30,811 bases of DNA from CAZADA01 sp964526675 (GCA_964526675.1 CAZGLY010000035.1:1-30811), one strand, 5' to 3'; positions 1 to 8,227 are shown, counted from the first letter of the stretch. Program-made: numbers and translations. Notes: a model not told the origin generated them from the sequence alone.

Positions 1-1100
1 GTCCAGAAGGTGAAGGCCCGACCGGCTTCGTTGAACGCTTTGGTGTCCATCAGCATGCGCCGCACATCGGGGTGCACGATGATCGGATCCGCCGGCAGGT
101 CCGGGCGCTTGACGCCGGAGATCGACCGCATCTGAAGGCGGTCTTTGGCGAAGGCGACGGCGTTTTGGTACGCGACCTCCGAAATCGCCACGCCTTGCAT
201 GCCCACGCCCAACCGCGCGTCATTCATCATGACGAACATGGTGCGCATGCCTTTGTGCTCTTCGCCGACCAAATAGCCCACCGCGTCGTCGTAATTCATG
301 ACGCAGGTGGAGTTGCCGTGAATGCCCATTTTTTCTTCGAGGCCGCCGCACTGAACGCCGTTGCGCGCGCCGAGCGAGCCATCGTCATTCACGTGGAACT
401 TCGGCACGATGAAGAGCGAAATGCCCTTAATGCCTTCCGGTCCGCCCTCAATGCGGGCGAGCACGAGGTGAATGATGTTGTCCGCCATGTCGTGTTCGCC
501 GGCGGAGATCCAGATTTTCTGGCCCGTGATCTTATAGCTGCCGTCCGGCTGGGGGACCGCCTTGGTGCGGATGAGGCCGAGATCCGTGCCGCATTGCGGT
601 TCGGTGAGGTTCATGGTGCCGGACCATTCGCCCGTCGCCATTTTCGGCAGATACGTTTGTTTTTGCTCTTCGGAGCCGCCGGCGTGGATCGCGTGATAAG
701 CGCCGTGCGTCAGGCCCGGATACATGGCCCAGGCTTGGTTGGCGGCCGCGACCATCTCCATCACGCCCAGCGTGATGATGCCGGGCAAACCCTGGCCGCC
801 GTAATCGGGATCCGCGGAGGCGGCGCCCATCTCGTTTTCCACGTAAATCTTGTACGCGTCTTTGAAGCCGTCGGGCGTCGTCACCGAGCCGTCGTCATGG
901 CGCGTGCAGCCCTGCACGTCCCCGACGCGGTTGAGCGGCGCCAGCTGCTCCTCCGTAAAGCGCGCGCCTTGCTCCAAAATCGCGTCGCGCACGTCTTTGG
1001 GCGCGTCGCCGAAGCCGGGCAGATTGGAGTACCGATCGATCTGCAACACATCGTCCAACAGGAACTGCATGTCGCGCACCGGCGCTTTATAACTGGGCAT
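1..1100 (-). CDS. Acyl-CoA dehydrogenase, N-terminal 366 residues (runs off the window)
   Basis: FAD-dependent alpha,beta-dehydrogenation of an acyl-CoA thioester in a fatty-acid or branched-chain degradation pathway. The frame is open from the ATG at 1100 to base 1, so the C-terminal part, which should hold the catalytic glutamate, is outside the window. The N-terminus (MPSYKAPVRDMQFLLDDVL) is the short leader seen in the roughly 600-aa acyl-CoA dehydrogenases related to DmdC. Around residue 162 is GTMNLTEPQCGTDLGLIRTK, the FAD/substrate-binding loop of the family, followed by TGQKIWISAGEHD. The last visible residues (DVRRMLMDTKAFNEAGRAFT) belong to the helical C-terminal domain. An excellent Shine-Dalgarno run (AGGAGGAGAGG) precedes the ATG. 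The gene lies 50 bases downstream of a MerR-type regulator on the same strand, so the two are probably co-transcribed. Substrate specificity cannot be read from this fragment. Confidence 0.95.
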   Translation of the reverse strand, partial: MPSYKAPVRDMQFLLDDVLQIDRYSNLPGFGDAPKDVRDAILEQGARFTEEQLAPLNRVGDVQGCTRHDDGSVTTPDGFKDAYKIYVENEMGAASADPDYGGQGLPGIITLGVMEMVAAANQAWAMYPGLTHGAYHAIHAGGSEEQKQTYLPKMATGEWSGTMNLTEPQCGTDLGLIRTKAVPQPDGSYKITGQKIWISAGEHDMADNIIHLVLARIEGGPEGIKGISLFIVPKFHVNDDGSLGARNGVQCGGLEEKMGIHGNSTCVMNYDDAVGYLVGEEHKGMRTMFVMMNDARLGVGMQGVAISEVAYQNAVAFAKDRLQMRSISGVKRPDLPADPIIVHPDVRRMLMDTKAFNEAGRAFTFW

Positions 1101-1150
1101 CGATCCTCTCCTCCTGCGCGCGGTCGCCGCGCTGTCTTCATGTTTCGTTG

Positions 1151-1639
1151 TTAAGACGCGGGGCGCGCCTGGGCGTCGCCGTCCCACAGCCAGGACTGGG
1201 TGAGCGCTTCAAACGCCGCAGCCCGCGATTTCAATTCATCCGAGGGTTCTTCACGGGCGATCCGCGTTTCGAGCCATTCAAGGCCGGCGGACAGATCCTC
1301 CAGCGCCGCGTCGAGATCCACGCGCTGCTGGCGAAGCTGATCGGCGCGGACCTGCAATTTGGCGCGCGCCGCCAACAGAGCCGGGCGGCCGCCCTTCTGG
1401 GTTTCGTACAGATCAAGCATCTCGCGGATATCATCCAACGCGAACCCCACGCGCCGTCCGCGCAGGATCGCCGCCAGACGGGCCCGGTCTGTCCACGAGT
1501 AAACGCGGGTTCGACCGCGGCGGCGGGGCGCGAGGAGGCCCTTGCTTTCGTAAAAGCGCAGGGCGCGCGCGGTCACGTCGAACTCCTCCATCAAGTCGCG
1601 AATCGTGAACTCTCGATGGGTGGGATCAGTGCGTGTCAT
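1151..1639 (-). CDS. MerR-family transcriptional regulator (LiuR-like)
   Basis: A 162-aa DNA-binding regulator. Residues 11-45 form the MerR winged helix (FTIRDLMEEFDVTARALRFY, then ESKGLLAPRRRGRTRVY). Residues 75-125 are a helical dimerisation segment, with no conserved cysteine set for metal sensing. This form of MerR protein next to an acyl-CoA dehydrogenase fits LiuR-type regulators of branched-chain amino acid and acyl-CoA catabolism; that link is inferred from similarity and context. The stop codon is 50 bases before the dehydrogenase start. The upstream region carries a palindrome (TTGACG-TTCG-CGTCAA) overlapping the expected promoter, consistent with autoregulation. No strong ribosome-binding site precedes the ATG, so the message may have a very short leader. 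Confidence 0.88.
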   Translation of the reverse strand: MTRTDPTHREFTIRDLMEEFDVTARALRFYESKGLLAPRRRGRTRVYSWTDRARLAAILRGRRVGFALDDIREMLDLYETQKGGRPALLAARAKLQVRADQLRQQRVDLDAALEDLSAGLEWLETRIAREEPSDELKSRAAAFEALTQSWLWDGDAQARPAS

Positions 1640-1652
1640 GGCTGTGGCGTAC

Positions 1653-1675
1653 CTGACGTTGACGTTCGCGTCAAG
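1653..1675 (-). promoter_or_regulatory. Putative promoter/operator of the MerR-family gene
   Basis: Bases 1659-1674 read TTGACGTTCGCGTCAA, a perfect 6-bp inverted repeat around TTCG, preceded by a further TGACGT. Read on the minus strand, TTGACG (1674-1669) can serve as a -35, with a weak -10 (TACGCC) 17 bases on. The palindromic sequence then lies in the spacer, the usual position of MerR-family operators. The predicted transcript would start almost at the ATG. This is a visual call. Confidence 0.45.
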
Positions 1676-1699
1676 AAGGGGCGCGTGGCGTCGTCGCCG

Positions 1700-1715
1700 T
1701 TAAGCGCGCGTTAAC
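1700..1715 (+). promoter_or_regulatory. CtrA-type binding site TTAA-N7-TTAAC
   Basis: The sequence TTAAGCGCGCGTTAAC is an exact match to the CtrA full-site consensus TTAA-N7-TTAAC known from Caulobacter and relatives. It lies between the MerR gene (start 1639) and the podJ-like gene (start 1860), about 145 bases upstream of the latter. Because podJ expression is cell-cycle controlled in Caulobacter, the podJ-like gene is the more likely target. Binding is inferred from the motif only. Confidence 0.6.
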
Positions 1716-1729
1716 GTGCCAAATCTCCC

Positions 1730-1734
1730 GAATC
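1730..1734. promoter_or_regulatory. GANTC (CcrM-type) methylation site, first of two
   Basis: GAATC 16 bases downstream of the CtrA-type box in the podJ-like promoter region. GANTC is the target of the CcrM adenine methyltransferase of many Alphaproteobacteria, and such sites in promoters can couple transcription to replication through GcrA. A second GAATC is at 1813-1817. A single pentamer is weak evidence alone; the clustering with the CtrA box is what makes it worth listing. Confidence 0.4.
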
Positions 1735-1812
1735 AGTGAAGCGATAAGGATCTGTGCATAGCAGGGGAAGATCGCGCTGTGTCGGGCGGCTGATGGATTA
1801 GCCTGCGCGTCA

Positions 1813-1817
1813 GAATC
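1813..1817. promoter_or_regulatory. GANTC (CcrM-type) methylation site, second of two
   Basis: GAATC 43 bases upstream of the podJ-like start codon, within the likely 5' untranslated region or core promoter. See the site at 1730 for its possible meaning. Confidence 0.35.
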
Positions 1818-1859
1818 ACCAGCGGTCGTTCGCGACGCCGCGCGAGAAGGAGCAAAGGC

Positions 1860-4800
1860 ATGGGCGCCGAGAGTTCGTGGAGCGTGAGAGACGTTGATCC
1901 TCGGGCGCGCCGGCGCGCCCGCGAAGGGGCGCGTCAGGACGGCGTCACCGTTGGCGAGTGGATCAACCGCAAGCTCCTGGATGACGACAAGGACGACGCC
2001 GAAGGCCGACACGCCGACGCCCCCGAGGTCGCGTCCGCCCTTGACCGGTTGTCGCGGCGCATTGAGGCGGCTGAGCATCGATCGACGCTCGCCATCACCG
2101 GCATCGACCAGTCCGTGCTGGGCTTGGTGTCGCGGCTGCAAGCGGCCGAGGGCGTGCAGGGCGATTTCCAAAAGGACGTTCACGCCGCTCTCAACGATTT
2201 GCGCGAGGCCCGAATGGCGTTGGCCGCGCGCATTGAGCGCCTGGAGGCCGATGACGCTGGCGCGCGCAGCCTGCAAGCGCTGAAGTCTCTTGACTCAAAT
2301 TTAGCCCGTTTGGCCGACGAAGTGCAGCAGAAGGGCGCGGAGACCGGCGCGCGGCTTGACGCTGTGGAGCAAGGGCTTGAGCGCGCCGGCGATGACCGCG
2401 CCGTCGCGGAGGTCGCGCGACGTCTGGATGGTGTGGAGGCGCGCGTGAGCGAAGCCGGCGAGCGTTTGGACGCGCACAGCGCGCGGCTCGACGGCAACAG
2501 CACAGGCTTGGCCGAGACGCGCGCTCGCGTGCAAGAAGCCGGCGACGCCGCGGCCCGCGCCGGCGATGATCTCCAACGGATCGCCGATAAGATTGGCGGC
2601 CTTGATGCGCGCGTGGACGAATTGGGCGCCCAAGCGGGCGATGCGCGCTCGCGGATCGATCAGGTCGGCGAGATCGGTCAGCAGGCCGTGCGCGGGCTTG
2701 CGGACGCGGCGAAGAGCCTTGACCGTCTGGCCGGTCGCTTGCGCGGCGTTGAATCCCACGTGGAGGACGTCGCCGGCCGTCAGGCCGATGCTGACGCCGC
2801 CAACGCGCGCTTGGCCGAGGACGTCGCCGGCGTGCGCGAACGGCTCGGCGCCGTGGACGAGTGGTCGGACGCGCTGTCGGCGCGTCAGGACGCCCAGCAG
2901 GCTGAGTTGCGCGAGTGGATGGCGCGTCATTCCGATCGCCTGACCTCAGCGGAGCAAGCGACCAACACCGCCATTCAGGCTCTCGAGACCTCCGTGTCGA
3001 GCCTTGATGATCGTGTGAAGGGGACTGAGGGGCGTCTCGCGCAGTCGGACAAAGCCCAGAAGGACATGGGCGCGAAGCTCGATTCGCTCAGCCGCGAATT
3101 TGCGGATCTCGTGTCGCAAACGCGGGCGCAAATCGCCGACGGCCTGTCGCGCGCGGCGTCGGAGGACCGCACCGAGGCGATCAGCGCGCGCTTGTCGGGA
3201 TTGGAGGACGAGATCAATCAGGCCGAGCGCAAACGTGCGGTGGCCCTTGATCGAATTATTGCCGAGGTGGAGCGTCTGGCGTCCTCCTTTGGCGAAAACC
3301 TGGCGGAGAGCGAGCTGCGCACCGCCGCGATGGTCGATGAGCGGCTGGCGGACGTCCGCGGCGAAATGGGACGCGCCGTCAGCGGTCTCGAGGAAGCGTC
3401 GCGTCGCGAAGCCGCGCGTCTTGAGCAGATTGCGGCCGAGGAGCAAAAGCGGTTGGAGCGCCTGGCCGACGAAGCCGGCGGGACCTCCTCCCACGTGGCC
3501 CGCGCTGTTCTCGAGGAGATGGAGCAAGCCGCGGACGCGCAACGGCGCGCCATCGACAGCGTGCATGAGAAGGTGGACCGTGTCGCGGACGAGGTGCGCC
3601 AGCGCATCGCGACGGTCGAGATGAACGCGGATTCGGCGGTCGACGCGGTGTCGAACCGGCTGACCCGCTTGTCTGAGAATGTCGGCGAGGGCGATGCGGA
3701 GGCGTTGGAGCGCCGCATTCGCGAAAGCGAGTCGCGCACGCGCGACCTCCTGGAAGAAGCGATGGCGCGCGTGCAACGCCGCGTCGCGGACGACGTCTTG
3801 CCGGAGGTGGCCGCGTCGTCTCAAGTGGGTGAGGCGCTTGAAGGGCTGAGCCAGCGGTTGGAGGCGATCGAGCGGCGCCAGGAGGATGAGGGCGACATCA
3901 GCCATGGCGGCGTCGATGATGACGCGCCGTTGTCGCCGATCCTGGATCGCGGCGGTTCGTCTCGCAGCGAGGTGTGGAGCGCGAGTCACGCGGAGCCGGA
4001 TGACGAGGTGATCTTTGAGGATGTCGGCGCGGGTCTCGCGGCGACGCCGTTCGATCCCGACCGCGAAGCGCTGCAAGACCGAGAAAGCGCGCCGGCCATG
4101 GCCGAGCCGGACGATCTCTGGGATCCGTTCGCCGACGAAGACGCCGCGGCGGCTCTGCAGGACGCCGAAGACGGTGAGCGCCGCGACGAGGACGACGGCG
4201 CGTTCGGCGCGTATCCCGACCCCCTCGATCCTGAAGGCCGGACGGGTGCGTCCTCTGATGAGGCGGCCTCGGCGTATGATGATTTGGTGCGCCGCGCGGC
4301 CCCGGATGAGCCGGCGTCGGAGATGTTGGACATGGACGCGGCGCCCGCGGCTGTGGACGCGTCGGTCGACGCCCCTGGCTTTGGGCCGGCCGACGACGAG
4401 GAAGAACCGGCGGCGCGGCTGCGCCGCAACGGACGCTCCATGATGATCGCCGCCAGCGGCGCCGCGTTCCTGGCGGTGGGTGCGGCGGCCTACATGGTCG
4501 CCAGCGACAGCCGTGAGTCCGGGACTGGCGAGCGCGACGACGAGGCGAACCGTGGCGATCGGGACGCGAGCAGCGACCAAGCGCCGCCCATGGATGCGGG
4601 CGCCGCGGCGCCTTCCAACGCGGTGGCGATGTCCGCGGAAGAGACGCGCGCCGACGATTTGGAGGCCGGCGACGATCCTCTGGCGCAGTATCGGTTGGGC
4701 GTGAACCGGCTGAGCGAAGGTCAGAACGCGCGCGCGATCCGTCTCATGCAACGCGCTGCGGATGCGGGGTTCGCGCCGGCGCAATTCCGCCTCGGGCAGT

Positions 4801-5441
4801 TGTACGAGGCCGGCCGGGGCGCGCCCCAGAATTACGCCGACGCGCGGCGGTGGACGGAGCGCGCGGCTCAGGCGGGCCATCGCGAGGCGATGCACAATCT
4901 GGGCGTCTATTACGCCAATGGCGTGGGCGCGCCGGAGAGCTATGAGCAGGCCGCGCGGTGGTTCCGAGAGGCGGCCCAGCTCGGCGCGACGGACTCCCAG
5001 TACAATCTCGGCGTGCTTCACGAGCAGGGCCTTGGCGTCTCGATTGATTTGGTCGAGGCGTACGCTTGGTACTCGATCGCGGCGGCGTCGGGCGATGATG
5101 CGGCGGCCCAGCGGGCGCGCGCCTTGGCCTCGCGGTTGACGGCGAGCGAGCGGCTGGAGGGGGACGCGAAGGCGGCGCAATTCACTCCGTCGCCTCTTGA
5201 TCCGGTCGCCAACGGCGTGGTGGAGGAGCTTGACCCCGGGGCGTTGTCGCGCACAACCATGATCGCAGAGGCGCAACGCTTGTTGGAGGGCTTGGGCTAT
5301 AACCCCGGCGCGGTGGACGGGAGTCCGGGACCGCGCACCGAAACGGCGATCATCGCCTTCCAACGCGCTCAAGCGATGCCGGAAACGGGCCGCGTTGACA
5401 CCACGCTGTTGGAGCGGTTGCGCGCCCAATCGGGGCTGTGA
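1860..5441 (+). CDS. PodJ-like polar localization protein (coiled coil, one TM, Sel1 repeats, peptidoglycan-binding domain)
   Basis: A 1193-aa protein laid out like Caulobacter PodJ, a polar organiser spanning the inner membrane. Residues 5-42 (SWSVRDVDPRARRRAREGAR, then VTVGEWINRKLL) match the conserved PodJ N-terminal element. Residues about 60-680 are a long alanine- and charge-rich coiled coil. Residues about 680-855 are very acidic and probably disordered. A single hydrophobic segment at about 861-881 (MMIAASGAAFLAVGAAAYMVA) should cross the membrane. The periplasmic part has Sel1/TPR repeats (about 939-1081) and a C-terminal peptidoglycan-binding domain (about 1133-1190, GAVDGSPGPRTETAIIAFQR). 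The start is set by AAGGAG just before the ATG. Upstream lie a CtrA-type box and two GANTC sites, fitting cell-cycle control. A general Sel1/peptidoglycan-binding protein without polar function is the alternative. I leave the symbol blank because the long coiled coil cannot prove orthology. Confidence 0.85.
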   Translation: MGAESSWSVRDVDPRARRRAREGARQDGVTVGEWINRKLLDDDKDDAEGRHADAPEVASALDRLSRRIEAAEHRSTLAITGIDQSVLGLVSRLQAAEGVQGDFQKDVHAALNDLREARMALAARIERLEADDAGARSLQALKSLDSNLARLADEVQQKGAETGARLDAVEQGLERAGDDRAVAEVARRLDGVEARVSEAGERLDAHSARLDGNSTGLAETRARVQEAGDAAARAGDDLQRIADKIGGLDARVDELGAQAGDARSRIDQVGEIGQQAVRGLADAAKSLDRLAGRLRGVESHVEDVAGRQADADAANARLAEDVAGVRERLGAVDEWSDALSARQDAQQAELREWMARHSDRLTSAEQATNTAIQALETSVSSLDDRVKGTEGRLAQSDKAQKDMGAKLDSLSREFADLVSQTRAQIADGLSRAASEDRTEAISARLSGLEDEINQAERKRAVALDRIIAEVERLASSFGENLAESELRTAAMVDERLADVRGEMGRAVSGLEEASRREAARLEQIAAEEQKRLERLADEAGGTSSHVARAVLEEMEQAADAQRRAIDSVHEKVDRVADEVRQRIATVEMNADSAVDAVSNRLTRLSENVGEGDAEALERRIRESESRTRDLLEEAMARVQRRVADDVLPEVAASSQVGEALEGLSQRLEAIERRQEDEGDISHGGVDDDAPLSPILDRGGSSRSEVWSASHAEPDDEVIFEDVGAGLAATPFDPDREALQDRESAPAMAEPDDLWDPFADEDAAAALQDAEDGERRDEDDGAFGAYPDPLDPEGRTGASSDEAASAYDDLVRRAAPDEPASEMLDMDAAPAAVDASVDAPGFGPADDEEEPAARLRRNGRSMMIAASGAAFLAVGAAAYMVASDSRESGTGERDDEANRGDRDASSDQAPPMDAGAAAPSNAVAMSAEETRADDLEAGDDPLAQYRLGVNRLSEGQNARAIRLMQRAADAGFAPAQFRLGQLYEAGRGAPQNYADARRWTERAAQAGHREAMHNLGVYYANGVGAPESYEQAARWFREAAQLGATDSQYNLGVLHEQGLGVSIDLVEAYAWYSIAAASGDDAAAQRARALASRLTASERLEGDAKAAQFTPSPLDPVANGVVEELDPGALSRTTMIAEAQRLLEGLGYNPGAVDGSPGPRTETAIIAFQRAQAMPETGRVDTTLLERLRAQSGL

Positions 5442-5467
5442 CGCCAGCGTCGCGTCGCTCTGCCCTC

Positions 5468-5486
5468 CGGCGCGCGGGACGCGCCG
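5468..5486. terminator. GC hairpin after the podJ-like gene
   Basis: CGGCGCG and CGCGCCG form a perfect 7-bp stem with a 5-base loop, 26 bases after the stop codon and 20 bases before the next start. There is no T tract, so it could be a weak terminator, an attenuator or an mRNA-stabilising hairpin between two genes on the same strand. Confidence 0.35.
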
Positions 5487-5505
5487 CTGAGCCAGGAGAC
5501 GCGGC

Positions 5506-6000
5506 ATGGGGGATGCTTCGAAATCGCAGGACGTGGTCCCGGCCGTCGTGTGGGTGTTGGGCCTTGGCGGCCTCATTCCGTTCGTCGTCTCAGCCGGGGT
5601 GTTGGCCGTAGGCGGGGCCGCATTTACCGATGTCGCGCCGGTCTACGTCGCCGCGGCGCGGGTGTCCCTGACGGTCTACGCCGCGGTCATCCTGTCGTTT
5701 CTGGGCGGCGCGCATTGGGGCCGAGAGCTGGCCGCCGCTCGTCCCGCCGCGCTGGCGGCGGCGGTCTCGCCCAGCGTCGCGGGTTGGTTCGCGGTTGTGA
5801 TCGCCCTGCCGCCGCTATCCCAGCCCCTCGTCGGGCTCGTCCTTCTGATGCTCGGGTTTTTGGCGTTCTTGGCCTATGACCTTGCCGCGACGCGCGCGGG
5901 CTTTTGGCCGCCGTGGTATGGGCGCGTGCGGCTGGCGCTGAGCCTTGGCGCGGTGGCGTCGCTTGCTGTCGCTGTTGGGTTCTGGGGGCCAGCCGGTTAG
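5506..6000 (+). CDS. DUF3429 family membrane protein
   Basis: A 164-aa protein with about five hydrophobic segments (residues about 12-35, 47-70, 80-102, 104-124 and 140-160). The C-terminal DLAATRAGFWPPWYGRVRLAL, preceded by FLGGAHWG, is typical of DUF3429 proteins of Proteobacteria, an uncharacterised inner-membrane family. AGGAG lies 8 bases before the ATG. It follows the podJ-like gene by 64 bases on the same strand, with a GC hairpin between them. The downstream neighbour, pdeM, is convergent and ends 22 bases away. No biochemical role can be assigned. Confidence 0.85.
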   Translation: MGDASKSQDVVPAVVWVLGLGGLIPFVVSAGVLAVGGAAFTDVAPVYVAAARVSLTVYAAVILSFLGGAHWGRELAAARPAALAAAVSPSVAGWFAVVIALPPLSQPLVGLVLLMLGFLAFLAYDLAATRAGFWPPWYGRVRLALSLGAVASLAVAVGFWGPAG

Positions 6001-6022
6001 GCGGCGTGTCGCGCCAGGCTGT

Positions 6023-6778
6023 TCAATCGGGACGCCAGTGCTGCGCGGCGACCGGCCAGGTGCGATCGGCGCCGAGCATGTAGGCCATGGGCGGGTTTGC
6101 GAACAGGCTCGTGATCGGCGGCGCGCACACGTTGAGGCCGCCCGTGAACGCGCCGAACGCGGGCATGATCAGGCGCGCCCCATCCGTCACGAAGCAGCGC
6201 CGGCGCACGGAACGACCCCGGCGGCGGATTCGCGCGCAGGGGTGGAGGTGGCCCGCGACCTCTCCCGCGCCCGCTGGCGTCGGCGCTGCGGCGGGCTCGT
6301 GGCGAAATGTGAGCCCGTCGAGGGTCAGCGTCTCCGTCGCGCGGCCGCCCAGATGGCCGGGCGGGCGCGGATCATGATTGCCGGCGATCCACACCCAGTC
6401 GTCCATCGCCGCGACCATCGCAGCCAGGCGGTCACGGTCCATGGGCGCCATGCGGGCGTCGAGACTGCGGTCATGAAAGCTGTCGCCCAACGCGATCAGG
6501 CGGCGCGGCGCATGCCGGGCGATGACCGCGGCGAGCGCGCTGAGGGTCGCGCGACTGTCATAGGGGGGCAGGCGCACGCCGCGGGCCGCGAAGGCTGAGC
6601 CCTTCTCAAAATGCAGGTCGGCGACGATGAGGGTGCGGCGGGCCGGCCACCACGCCGCGCCCGCTGGATCCAGCTCGAGGGCGGCGCCGGCGACCGTGAT
6701 GGCGGTCGTCGCGGGCGGGGCGGCTGTCGCACCCGGTCGTTCGGTCGCGGCGACGCTGGAGGCGGATGCGCACGTCAT
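6023..6778 (-). CDS. pdeM: Ligase-associated DNA damage response endonuclease PdeM
   Basis: A calcineurin-like metallophosphoesterase of 251 aa in the family of repair-associated nucleases found with Lhr-type helicase, ATP-dependent ligase and MBL exonuclease. All metal-binding motifs are present: D54-x-H56 (VADLHFEKG), GD98-99 (ALGDSFHD), GNHD 133-136, H160 (FRHEP) and GHLHP 176-180 with H177 and H179. The first 25 residues are alanine/threonine rich and not part of the conserved fold, but no better in-frame start with a ribosome-binding site is visible. Family members are small metal-dependent nucleases or phosphoesterases; the DNA-repair role is inferred from conserved neighbourhood. It is the last gene of the minus-strand side of the repair island. 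Confidence 0.92.
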   Translation of the reverse strand: MTCASASSVAATERPGATAAPPATTAITVAGAALELDPAGAAWWPARRTLIVADLHFEKGSAFAARGVRLPPYDSRATLSALAAVIARHAPRRLIALGDSFHDRSLDARMAPMDRDRLAAMVAAMDDWVWIAGNHDPRPPGHLGGRATETLTLDGLTFRHEPAAAPTPAGAGEVAGHLHPCARIRRRGRSVRRRCFVTDGARLIMPAFGAFTGGLNVCAPPITSLFANPPMAYMLGADRTWPVAAQHWRPD

Positions 6779-6877
6779 CCCGCCACACCGCGATTGATTG
6801 CGCCTGCGGTCAAGGGGCGTGCGAACGCGGTCGCCATGAAGCTGTTGAGATCCGCATGCCGCGGGCCCGCACGCCGC

Positions 6878-8227
6878 TCACCGCAGCACGGTGCGCGCAA
6901 TGCTGGCCACAATCGTCGTCGCGTCGGAGGCGGGGCCGAGCCAATCACGCACGGCCGTCAGAAGAGCCTGGGCCTTCTGCGCGTCAACGACGCCGTCGCG
7001 AGGGCTGATCAGCGTTTCCAACCGCGCCAGCGCCATGTCCACCGCCTCCATACGGCGGGGGTCGCGTCGCAGATCCCGCGCTGCGACCTCGCGAAGCATG
7101 TGGATGTCGCCCAAGACGCGCTTCTGGGTCGCCGGTGCGAGGCGCGGCGGCATGCCGCCGCCAGCCGGGCGGGGCGCGTGATCCTCGTCGCGTCGGCCGT
7201 GACCGTTCAATCCCCGCTCGTCCCGATGGTGCGCGCCGCCGCGTGTGGCCGCCGCCGCGTCGCCGTTGCGGCGCGGGGGCGCCCGGCGCTCCTGGGGCGG
7301 GGCCGCGGGGGTGAGAGGCCGCTCCGTCGCCAGCGCCGGTTCGGAAAACGGGGCGCGGTCGTTGTCCTCGCCAAGCGCGGGACCGGCGTCCAAGCGCGCG
7401 GCGCGCTCGACGTTCGGCCCGGCGTCCTGATCGGCGGACGCTCCGCCTTTGCCCTGGATGGAACTGTTCACCAAGTCGACCAGAACAGGCCGCTCGAGCG
7501 CGCCGGCCGCCCATTGCGCGAACACCCGCGTCGTTTCGGTCATGAACTCCGCGTTCTTGGACGCGATGCGCGTCGACGCGCCGCCATGGGTGACGATGGT
7601 GCAGAACGTCCAACCGCTTGAGCCGCGGGCGACGCGCCGCAACGCGAAACTTGGTCCCGCCGCGATCAGCACCGCCAAGCCCATCTCCGTCACGCCGAAG
7701 CGGGAGTAGGGCGTGGCGAGGTCCAGTGTGAAGGCCCCCGATTGCAGCCGCAGCACCGACGCGACGAACAAGCCGAGCAATCCGATCAGAAGCACAAATA
7801 TCTTTGCGATGAGGACAAAGTAGAAGTCCGATTTCTCACCGGAATTTCGTGAACCTGTGACGTCGAAAAAAGAAATAATCGTGTAGGCGACCATCATGGC
7901 GCAGGAGAACGCCACATAGTTCTTGATCACGACCCGCGCATCCGGCGCCGTCCACAGGGCGTTCCAGTAGAAATCTTGACCGTTTCCGCTGAACGCCATG
8001 CTCGCCACGGCGGTCAGCGCGAGAGTGGCGTGAAGCGCGGCGAGCACGGCTGGAAACAGGATCCACGATGCGCGCCGTTCGTCGTATGACGAAACGTAAC
8101 TGACCGCTTGACGGGGGATAAGGCGATGGCCAACCATCGCAGCGTTCATGTCGAGCAATACGGCGGCGCGAGTCACATCGTCGGTGTCGCCACCCCGCGC
8201 GCGCGCGATGTGTCTGAAGATGTGCAT
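6878..8227 (-). CDS. Unrecognised 449-aa membrane protein inside the repair cassette
   Basis: I do not recognise this family. The N-terminal 50 residues are charged and soluble. Four likely membrane segments follow at about 55-79 (WILFPAVLAALHATLALTAV), 103-122, 134-159 (DFYFVLIAKIFVLLIGLLGL) and 182-197. A short domain at 200-250 (GWTFCTIVTHGGASTRIASK) leads into a proline/alanine/arginine-rich linker (about 255-370). A helical C-terminal domain covers about 375-449 and includes RDLRRDPRRMEAVDMALARLE. GGAG lies a few bases upstream of the ATG. It sits between lhr (140 bases upstream) and pdeM (99 bases downstream), all on one strand, which suggests a link to DNA damage response. The membrane half is less GC-rich than its surroundings, a possible sign of acquisition. 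Confidence 0.75.
   Translation of the reverse strand: MHIFRHIARARGGDTDDVTRAAVLLDMNAAMVGHRLIPRQAVSYVSSYDERRASWILFPAVLAALHATLALTAVASMAFSGNGQDFYWNALWTAPDARVVIKNYVAFSCAMMVAYTIISFFDVTGSRNSGEKSDFYFVLIAKIFVLLIGLLGLFVASVLRLQSGAFTLDLATPYSRFGVTEMGLAVLIAAGPSFALRRVARGSSGWTFCTIVTHGGASTRIASKNAEFMTETTRVFAQWAAGALERPVLVDLVNSSIQGKGGASADQDAGPNVERAARLDAGPALGEDNDRAPFSEPALATERPLTPAAPPQERRAPPRRNGDAAAATRGGAHHRDERGLNGHGRRDEDHAPRPAGGGMPPRLAPATQKRVLGDIHMLREVAARDLRRDPRRMEAVDMALARLETLISPRDGVVDAQKAQALLTAVRDWLGPASDATTIVASIARTVLR

Noticed and set aside
72..1154. 360-aa plus-strand open frame over the acyl-CoA dehydrogenase
   Set aside because: The minus-strand frame gives clear acyl-CoA dehydrogenase motifs down to base 1; the plus frame is a low-complexity shadow.
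2946..5576. 876-aa open frame antisense to the podJ-like gene
   Set aside because: Arginine/histidine-rich translation without any family motif. It mirrors the codon bias of the real gene on the plus strand, which has a full domain architecture and ribosome-binding site.
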